From Acidobacteriaceae bacterium (GTDB lineage: Bacteria; Acidobacteriota; Terriglobia; Terriglobales; Acidobacteriaceae): DNA of 7,543 nt. The stretch is from the NCBI GenBank assembly GCA_003154055.1, contig PMCH01000157.1, forward strand, positions 1,870-9,412, in the 5' to 3' direction. Below, piece after piece: positions 1-3,867 of the stretch. Positions within the stretch are counted from its first letter, which is position 1. The number at the start of each line of letters is the position of its first letter. The position numbers and the translations under genes are program-made. The notes below the pieces were generated by a model. The model was given only the letters and a program-made list of their open reading frames with translations, was not told the DNA's origin and made no database searches.

Positions 1-387
1 CTCATCCGCCTGGTGGCGCACTCTTCGCTGATTGGCGCCGAGATCACGCTTCCCTACACTCAGCAGGTATTGAAGAATTTTATTGACTCCCAGGCCCGCA
101 AGGTCACGATTGAGTCTATTCAAAAGGCGGTGGCGGAGCAGTTTGGGCTGCGCCTGGTGGAGATCAAGGCGAAGAACAACTCCCGCTCCATCGTCTATCC
201 GCGGCAAATCGCGATGTATCTGGCCAAGCACCTGACCGAGGCTTCCCTGCCCGAGATCGGACGTCAGTTTGGCGGCAAGCACCACACCACAGTTTTGCAC
301 TCGGTGGACAAGATTGAAGGCGTCCGCAAGGGTGACAAGGATTTGAACAGGTTGCTGAACAAACTGACCGATCAGTTGGGCGCTTGA
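1..387 (+). CDS. dnaA: Chromosomal replication initiator DnaA, C-terminal part (5'-truncated by window edge)
   Basis: Open reading frame continues from the left edge in frame 1 (128 residues visible) and ends in TGA at 385-387. The first ~35 residues (LIRLVAHSSL...) match the end of the AAA+ lid region; residues ~38-128 are domain IV, the helix-turn-helix DNA-binding domain. The basic-loop/HTH segment SRSIVYPRQIAMYLAKHLT and the signature IGRQFGGKHHTTVLHSVDKI (residues 86-105) are clear. DnaA binds DnaA boxes at oriC and opens the origin. The GTG at 13 is internal and is not the gene start. In E. coli the signature reads GGRDHTTV; here it is GGKHHTTV, so the base-contacting Asp (E. coli D433) is His. 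The AAA+ ATPase core lies outside the window. dnaN follows on the same strand after a 298-bp spacer. Identification is certain; only completeness is unknown. Confidence 0.97.
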   Translation, partial: LIRLVAHSSLIGAEITLPYTQQVLKNFIDSQARKVTIESIQKAVAEQFGLRLVEIKAKNNSRSIVYPRQIAMYLAKHLTEASLPEIGRQFGGKHHTTVLHSVDKIEGVRKGDKDLNRLLNKLTDQLGA

Positions 388-685
388 ATCGCGGTTTGTG
401 CTGTCTTTTCCACTCTCCCGGCCATTCTTCCTACCCTCGGGCTGTGGAGTGTTTGTGGAAACTGTGCGAGACAGGACGAAGACCTGGGAACGGTCCCTGC
501 GTTACGATGATCTCACCCTAAAGTGGGCGTGATTGTTCACACGAAGGGTGGATGTGGAACTGATTGCACCGGCGGCACCTGGACCGGTTTTCCACTTCTC
601 CGAAGCACCTACTGCTACTACTGGTTTTATTGTTTAATCATTTGATATAAGGAAGTAACAGAAGTACGAGTCGGGAGAGCCCAAT
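388..685. promoter_or_regulatory. dnaA-dnaN spacer with DnaA-box-like 9-mers: candidate oriC / dnaN control region
   Basis: No gene is seen in this 298-bp stretch. It contains six 9-mers related to the DnaA box (TTATNCACA, complement TGTGGATAA). TTTTCCACT occurs twice identically, at 406-414 and 588-596. TGTGGAGTG is at 443-451, TGTGGAAAC at 454-462, TTGTTCACA at 533-541 (one mismatch to TTATNCACA) and TGTGGAACT at 553-561. Two of them are 11 bp apart, about one helical turn. An AT-rich tract (about 625-650, just before dnaN) could be an unwinding element or part of the dnaN promoter; no good -35/-10 pair was found. dnaA-flanking spacers are common oriC sites. The boxes are degenerate, so this is a candidate only; the origin could instead lie upstream of dnaA. 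Confidence 0.45.
673..677 (+). promoter_or_regulatory. Ribosome-binding site deciding the dnaN start
   Basis: GGGAG lies 8 nt before the ATG at 686. The next in-frame ATG (725), where most DnaN proteins begin, has no Shine-Dalgarno-like sequence in front of it, so the upstream start is preferred. Confidence 0.5.
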
Positions 686-1840
686 ATGCCGGTAGAAGTA
701 GCCTCTGCCGCGGCCACTACGACCATGGAGATCGTGGTCAGTAAATTTGAACTCCTGCGCGAACTCACCGCCACCCAGGGCGTGGTCGAGCGCAAGACGA
801 CGATTCCAATTCTCTCCAACTATTTATTCGAGGCCTCGGCGGACAAGTTGTCCCTGACCGCAACGGACCTTGATCTAAGTCTGCGGACTTCCTGCAACGC
901 AAAAGTAAAGAAAGATGGCTCGTGCACCATCCCGGCGCGCAAGTTGCATGATTACGTAAAGCTGCTGCCTGACGCCGATATCACCATTAAGCTGCTCGAG
1001 AATCATTGGGTCAGCATTCGCTGTGGCCGGTCCAACACGAAGATGGTGGGCATGGCGCGGTCCAATTTTCCAACTCTGCCCGTGTTTCCGGCAGCAGGAG
1101 TAGTGAAGATCCCGGCGCAGGTGCTGCGGTCGATGATCGCGAAGACCGGCTTTGCCATTGCGAATGAAGAATCGCGCTACACGCTAAATGGCGCGCTAAT
1201 GGTGCTGAAGCCTGAGTCCATCACCATGGTGGCCACCGACGGCCATCGCCTCGCTCACATTGAGCGTTCCGGGGAGAAATTTGAAGGCGTTTCGGGTGAG
1301 ATGAAGACGCTGGTCCCCAAGAAAGCGATGGATGAACTGAAGTCGCTTCTTGATTCCACCGATGCGGAGACGATTGATTTCGCGAAAGACGAGTCCACGC
1401 TGTATTTCCGGATAGGCCCGCGGCTGCTGACCTCCCGCCAACTGACCGGGCAATTTCCGAACTATGAAGCTGTGCTTCCCAAGGAGATCACCAAGTCGGT
1501 GTCCGTGCAGGGCGGAGACCTGGGTGCGGCGATATCGCGCGTGGCGCAGTTTGCCGATGAGCGGTCGCGTGCCGTGCGCTTGCGGTTGGAAAAGGGCGAA
1601 CTGAAGCTTTCCGCCTCGTCCACCGAAACCGGCGAGTCGGAAGATTCCATCGAGATTGCCTACAATGGCGATCCGCTGACCATCGGGTTCAACGCCCAAT
1701 ATCTGATCGATTTCATCAAGGCGACCGGATCGAGCGAGGTCAAGCTGGAGCTCAAGGATTCACAGTCGGCCGGCCAGTTCCGTCCCGCAGAGGGCGAGGA
1801 TTACAAGTACCGGTATATCGTGATGCCGATGCGGATCTGA
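686..1840 (+). CDS. dnaN: DNA polymerase III subunit beta (sliding clamp)
   Basis: A 384-residue protein, close to the usual ~366-380. The beta clamp is a homodimeric ring of three repeated domains per subunit that tethers Pol III to DNA and docks many repair proteins. Visible family landmarks: QGVVERKTTIPILSN (31-45) at the start of domain 1, TDLDLSL (60-66), ATDGHRLAHIE (183-193) in domain 2, GQFPNYEAVLPKE (255-267) leading into domain 3, and the C-terminal YIVMPMRI, whose Met-Pro-Met-Arg part helps form the peptide-binding cleft. The ATG at 686 has a GGGAG site 8 nt upstream. It adds 13 Ala/Thr-rich residues before MEIVVSKFELL; starting at ATG 725 would give 371 residues and fit the family alignment better but lacks a ribosome-binding site. 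It follows dnaA on the same strand, as in most bacteria, but recF and gyrB do not follow it here. Confidence 0.97.
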   Translation: MPVEVASAAATTTMEIVVSKFELLRELTATQGVVERKTTIPILSNYLFEASADKLSLTATDLDLSLRTSCNAKVKKDGSCTIPARKLHDYVKLLPDADITIKLLENHWVSIRCGRSNTKMVGMARSNFPTLPVFPAAGVVKIPAQVLRSMIAKTGFAIANEESRYTLNGALMVLKPESITMVATDGHRLAHIERSGEKFEGVSGEMKTLVPKKAMDELKSLLDSTDAETIDFAKDESTLYFRIGPRLLTSRQLTGQFPNYEAVLPKEITKSVSVQGGDLGAAISRVAQFADERSRAVRLRLEKGELKLSASSTETGESEDSIEIAYNGDPLTIGFNAQYLIDFIKATGSSEVKLELKDSQSAGQFRPAEGEDYKYRYIVMPMRI

Positions 1841-1877
1841 GGGCGCGGGGCCAGGGAAATATCTCTCCTCGAACCCG

Positions 1878-1904
1878 AACTGGTAGCTGGGTCGAACCAG
1901 TTTT
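1878..1904 (+). terminator. Weak intrinsic terminator candidate after dnaN
   Basis: A 7-bp perfect stem (AACTGGT at 1878-1884 with ACCAGTT at 1896-1902) and an 11-nt loop, running into only four T (1901-1904), 37 nt after the dnaN stop. The stem is not GC-rich and the T-tract is short, so termination here would be partial at best. Confidence 0.3.
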
Positions 1905-1979
1905 CGCCGCCCTCTGAGCGTCTGTTGTGCGCTTGTTCGATCCCAGTCAGAGATTTACAGTTGTCGCCCAATACTTTTT

Positions 1980-1984
1980 GGAGG
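1980..1984 (+). promoter_or_regulatory. Ribosome-binding site deciding the mscL start
   Basis: A full GGAGG lies 5 nt before the ATG at 1990. It selects that start over the in-frame GTG at 1927, which would add 21 residues with no family counterpart and has no ribosome-binding site. Confidence 0.8.
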
Positions 1985-1989
1985 AACGC

Positions 1990-2406
1990 ATGTTATCTGG
2001 ATTCAAGCAATTCATTCTTCGCGGTAATGTCGTTGATCTGGCAGTCGGCGTAGTCATTGGTGGCGCGTTCGGCACGATCGTGACCGCCCTGGTCAAGGAC
2101 ATCATCAACCCCGTCATCGCGCTGGTGGCAGGTAAGCCGGATTTCACTGGAATTTCCTTCGCGGTCCGCGGCACGGTGTTTCCCATCGGCGATTTCATCA
2201 CCGCCGTGGTCAGTTTCCTTCTGGTGGCGGGGGCCGTTTACTTCTTTGTCGTGACCCCGATCAACGCCCTGATCGCCCGTACCCGGAAGGCTCCGACGCC
2301 GGCCGATCCAACCACCAAGAAGTGCCCGGAATGCCTGAGCGAAATCCCGATCGATGCCCGCCGCTGCGCGCATTGCTCGCAGCCGGTCATGGGCAAGGCT
2401 GCCTGA
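1990..2406 (+). CDS. mscL: Large-conductance mechanosensitive channel MscL with C-terminal zinc ribbon
   Basis: A 138-residue inner-membrane protein. MscL forms a homopentameric pore that opens under membrane tension to release solutes during hypo-osmotic shock. The N-terminal amphipathic helix MLSGFKQFILRGN is followed by TM1 (about 14-40), containing the packing motif AVGVVIGGAFGTIV. A periplasmic loop (about 45-65) and TM2 (about 68-92, ending VVTPINALIA) follow. After a basic, proline-containing linker (98-110), the tail holds CPEC (112-115) and CAHC (126-129), a Cys4 zinc-ribbon-like knuckle in place of the charged helical bundle that ends E. coli MscL. Such tails occur in other MscL homologues; zinc binding is inferred from the cysteine spacing. 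The start is fixed by GGAGG at 1980-1984. No convincing promoter is seen, so it may be read with dnaN or from a weak promoter in the 149-bp gap. Confidence 0.96.
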   Translation: MLSGFKQFILRGNVVDLAVGVVIGGAFGTIVTALVKDIINPVIALVAGKPDFTGISFAVRGTVFPIGDFITAVVSFLLVAGAVYFFVVTPINALIARTRKAPTPADPTTKKCPECLSEIPIDARRCAHCSQPVMGKAA

Positions 2407-2426
2407 GACCTGCATGAGGGCACAAC

Positions 2427-2456
2427 TTGGCGAAAACTTCCGGAATCCTGTAAAAT
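2427..2456 (+). promoter_or_regulatory. Candidate sigma70-type promoter for rpmB
   Basis: -35 TTGGCG (2427-2432), 18-bp spacer, -10 TAAAAT (2451-2456), directly between mscL and rpmB; transcription would begin near 2463. The position and the -10 match are good; the -35 matches TTGACA at four of six positions. Confidence 0.55.
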
Positions 2457-2494
2457 AATGGTTTCGGCATCAAGCCTTTGAGGAATCAGGAGTT

Positions 2495-2683
2495 ATGGCG
2501 CGAGTCTGTGATATCTGCGGCAAGGGGCCGCAATTCGGCAACAACATCAGCCACGCTCACAATGTGAGCAAACGGCGCTGGAACGTCAATCTGCGGCCGG
2601 TTCATGCCAAGGTGGGGGCGGCCAACAAGCACATGCGCGTCTGCACCTCCTGCCTGCGCAGCGGCAAGGTCGTTAAGGCCTAG
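2495..2683 (+). CDS. rpmB: 50S ribosomal protein L28 (bL28, zinc-binding form)
   Basis: A 62-residue basic protein matching bL28: MARVCDICGKGPQFGNNISH at the start, then the SKRRWNVNL core (25-33) and a C-terminal RVCTSCLRSGKV. Two cysteine pairs, C5/C8 and C50/C53, mark the C+ form expected to bind zinc; many bacteria have a C- paralogue for zinc shortage, and none is visible here. L28 is a structural component of the large ribosomal subunit. There are two possible ribosome-binding elements: AGGAG at 2488-2492, only 2 nt from the ATG, and GAGG at 2480-2483, 11 nt away. The gene stands alone, with its own candidate promoter and a strong terminator starting 9 nt after the stop; rpmG is not adjacent. 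Identification is firm. Confidence 0.97.
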   Translation: MARVCDICGKGPQFGNNISHAHNVSKRRWNVNLRPVHAKVGAANKHMRVCTSCLRSGKVVKA

Positions 2684-2691
2684 AAGCTCGG

Positions 2692-2724
2692 AAGCCCGCA
2701 GAGTTCCCACCCTGCGGGCTTTTG
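2692..2724 (+). terminator. Intrinsic terminator of rpmB
   Basis: A perfect 10-bp GC-rich stem, AAGCCCGCAG (2692-2701) with CTGCGGGCTT (2712-2721), a 10-nt loop, then a TTTT run (2720-2723) followed by GTGTG. It starts 9 nt after the rpmB stop. The leading AA also allows some function for transcripts arriving from the convergent FKBP gene. Confidence 0.85.
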
Positions 2725-2751
2725 TGTGTCTGGCGGCGTGGTTAGAAGGCT

Positions 2752-2790
2752 GCGGAACTTCGTTCCGCTGGCCGGGTCAAAGACCCGGCC
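2752..2790. repeat. Double palindrome (REP-like) between convergent rpmB and FKBP genes
   Basis: Two perfect hairpins in tandem: GCGGAAC/GTTCCGC with a TTC loop (2752-2768), then one base later GGCCGGGTC/GACCCGGCC with an AAA loop (2770-2790). There is no T-tract on either strand, so this is not a standard terminator. The paired layout and intergenic site resemble mobile REP-type elements; that it is multi-copy in the genome is inference. Confidence 0.55.
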
Positions 2791-2809
2791 CTCCACGAGC
2801 TGCTAGCCC

Positions 2810-3256
2810 CTACTTCACTCCCAGAAGCTCAATATCGAACACCAGGGTCGAATCCTGCGGGATCAGCGGCGGATAGCCGTGGCGGCCATAAGCCAGGTCG
2901 GGTGGAATCCGCAGCTGCCGCTTTCCTCCGACCTTCATGCCTGCAACCCCTTCGTCCCAGCCTTTGATCACATCCCCGGCGCCCAGTTTGAAGTCGAAAG
3001 GGGTGCGGGAATCGACCGAGCTGTCAAACTTCTTTCCGCTGGTCAGCCAACCCGTGTAGTGCACTTTGACGGTTTGGCCAGTTTGCGCGACCGCGCCGGT
3101 TCCGACCTTGATATCCCAATACAGCAGGCCGCTCGGCATCTTGATAGGGTCGCCGGTGACCTTGGTGGGCGCGGCGGTCGCGGAGGGTTTTCTTGTTTGG
3201 GCCAGGGCGAAGATTGTCAGGCCGAGGATGGCGAAGAGGAGAATAAGAGTTTTCAT
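2810..3256 (-). CDS. Secreted FKBP-type peptidyl-prolyl cis-trans isomerase
   Basis: A 148-residue protein. It starts at the ATG at 3256, which has AAAGGA 3 nt upstream and begins a clean signal peptide (residues 1-19, MKTLILLFAILGLTIFALA, likely cut before Q20). Starting at 3313 would put 19 polar residues in front of the signal. There is no lipobox Cys, so a soluble periplasmic protein is expected. A short Ala/Thr/Pro linker (20-38) leads to one FKBP domain (about 42-148). Every classical active-site residue of FKBP12 is present at a constant offset of 41: Y67, F77, D78, F87, V96, I97, W100, Y123, F140. It should therefore be catalytically competent in proline isomerisation during folding of exported proteins. 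It lies 97 bp downstream of ridA on the same strand and probably shares its transcript; the gap holds an inverted heptad repeat. The specific client proteins are unknown. Confidence 0.94.
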   Translation of the reverse strand: MKTLILLFAILGLTIFALAQTRKPSATAAPTKVTGDPIKMPSGLLYWDIKVGTGAVAQTGQTVKVHYTGWLTSGKKFDSSVDSRTPFDFKLGAGDVIKGWDEGVAGMKVGGKRQLRIPPDLAYGRHGYPPLIPQDSTLVFDIELLGVK

Positions 3257-3271
3257 AGTTCCTTTCCGTGA

Positions 3272-3299
3272 GTTCTCAGTTCCCGGTTCTCCGTTCTTA
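3272..3299 (+). repeat. GTTCYCN heptad tandem repeat, four units (arm 1)
   Basis: Four consecutive 7-bp units in register (3272, 3279, 3286, 3293), each beginning GTTC and fitting GTTC(T/C)(C/T)N. It sits just upstream of the FKBP ribosome-binding site. The reverse-oriented copy at 3328-3348 matches 18 of 21 positions of the first three units, so the pair can fold into an intercistronic stem with a loop of about 35 nt. Confidence 0.7.
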
Positions 3300-3327
3300 G
3301 AAAAACCCGACACCCTGGGGCTTCTAC

Positions 3328-3348
3328 TGAGAACCGAGAACTGGGAAC
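3328..3348 (-). repeat. GTTCYCN heptad tandem repeat, three units, inverted (arm 2)
   Basis: On the minus strand, three heptads in register (from 3348, 3341 and 3334): GTTCCCA, GTTCTCG, GTTCTCA, followed by GTAG. It begins 5 nt past the ridA stop and is inverted relative to the copy at 3272-3299. The same heptads recur at 7527-7543. Confidence 0.7.
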
Positions 3349-3353
3349 TATTT

Positions 3354-3731
3354 TCAAGCGAGTGCGATCACGTCGATTTCCACCAGCACATCTTTTGGCA
3401 GACGAGCCACCTCGACCGTGGAGCGTGCCGGCGGAGTCTTGCTGAAGTAGCGGCCGTACACTTCGTTCATGGCGGCAAAGTCTCCCATATTCTTCAGGAA
3501 GACGGTGCAGCGCAGGACCTTCTCCAGGCTGCTGCCCGAGGCTTGCAACACGCCGGAGAGGTTCTTCATCACGCGGTCGGTCTGCGCGGCGATGTCTCCG
3601 GTGATGACCTGCTGGGTGGCGGGATCGAGGGCCACTTGGCCCGAGGTGAAGACCAGCCCCGCAGCCTTAATCGCCTGCGAGTAGGGCCCGATGGCCTGCG
3701 GGGCCTGATTGGTGGCAATGACTTCGCGCAT
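3354..3731 (-). CDS. ridA: RidA/YjgF/YER057c/UK114 family 2-iminobutanoate/2-iminopropanoate deaminase
   Basis: A 125-residue cytosolic protein, close to the family's usual ~128. RidA trimers hydrolyse reactive enamine/imine intermediates (2-aminoacrylate, 2-aminocrotonate) released by PLP enzymes such as threonine/serine dehydratase, protecting other PLP enzymes. Family landmarks: APQAIGPYSQAI (10-21, Y17 in the active site), FTSGQVALDP (28-37), TVFLKNMGDFAAMNEVYGRYF (76-96), and PPARSTVEVARLPKDVLVEID (100-120), with R103 at the position of the substrate-carboxylate-binding Arg and E118. The ATG at 3731 is preceded by a perfect GGAGG 5 nt away; the in-frame TTG at 3758 lies inside a palindrome and would add nine unlikely residues. 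A candidate promoter lies at 3801-3830. It is probably cotranscribed with the FKBP gene downstream. Some family members have other or unknown substrates; archetypal activity is inferred from the conserved residues. Confidence 0.95.
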   Translation of the reverse strand: MREVIATNQAPQAIGPYSQAIKAAGLVFTSGQVALDPATQQVITGDIAAQTDRVMKNLSGVLQASGSSLEKVLRCTVFLKNMGDFAAMNEVYGRYFSKTPPARSTVEVARLPKDVLVEIDVIALA

Positions 3732-3736
3732 GAGCG

Positions 3737-3741
3737 CCTCC
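3737..3741 (-). promoter_or_regulatory. Ribosome-binding site of ridA
   Basis: GGAGG on the minus strand, 5 nt before the ATG at 3731; it decides the start. It lies only 2 nt downstream of a strong palindrome (3744-3772), so mRNA folding could affect access to it. Confidence 0.85.
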
Positions 3742-3743
3742 GG

Positions 3744-3772
3744 CGTCGGACGCGGCAAGCCGCGTCTCTACG
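3744..3772. repeat. Intergenic palindrome upstream of ridA (REP-like)
   Basis: A perfect 8-bp GC stem, GACGCGGC (3749-3756) and GCCGCGTC (3759-3766), with a 2-nt AA loop. Imperfect outer arms extend it: CGTCG on the left against TCTACG on the right. It lies in the probable 5' leader of ridA. The right end (TCTCTACG) resembles the end of the other palindrome in this window (CTCCACG, 2791-2797). Confidence 0.55.
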
Positions 3773-3800
3773 TGAGGAATGAAAGAAATGACGAAGGGTG

Positions 3801-3830
3801 ATTAACGCAGATTCGTGGCGGGGAAGTCAA
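3801..3830 (-). promoter_or_regulatory. Candidate promoter for ridA-FKBP operon
   Basis: On the minus strand, -35 TTGACT (3830-3825, 5/6 match), 18-bp spacer, -10 GTTAAT (3806-3801, 4/6 match). It lies in the 136-bp gap between the DUF5916 gene stop and the ridA start. Transcription would begin near 3794 and give a ~60-nt leader containing the palindrome. Confidence 0.5.
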
Positions 3831-3867
3831 CCGGGCCCAGCCGGGCGTCCGTCCCCACGCAGGCTTC

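Noticed and set aside
642..670. Possible dnaN promoter with -35 TTGATA at 642-647
   Set aside because: The -35 is good, but the best -10 at correct spacing is TACGAG (665-670), only three matches and overlapping the leader close to the ribosome-binding site.
1196..1699. 167-codon minus-strand open frame inside dnaN
   Set aside because: Antisense shadow of a certain dnaN reading frame.
1932..1960. Possible mscL promoter (TTGTTC, 17 bp, TACAGT)
   Set aside because: Only three of six -35 bases and four of six -10 bases match; pairs this weak are common by chance.
3272..3348. CRISPR array or intrinsic terminator reading of the heptad repeats
   Set aside because: Units are 7 bp with no spacers, so not CRISPR; the stem has a ~35-nt loop and no T-tract, so not an intrinsic terminator.
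3066..3782. 238-codon plus-strand open frame over ridA and the FKBP gene
   Set aside because: It runs antisense through two well-identified genes and the repeat-filled gap between them; no family resemblance.
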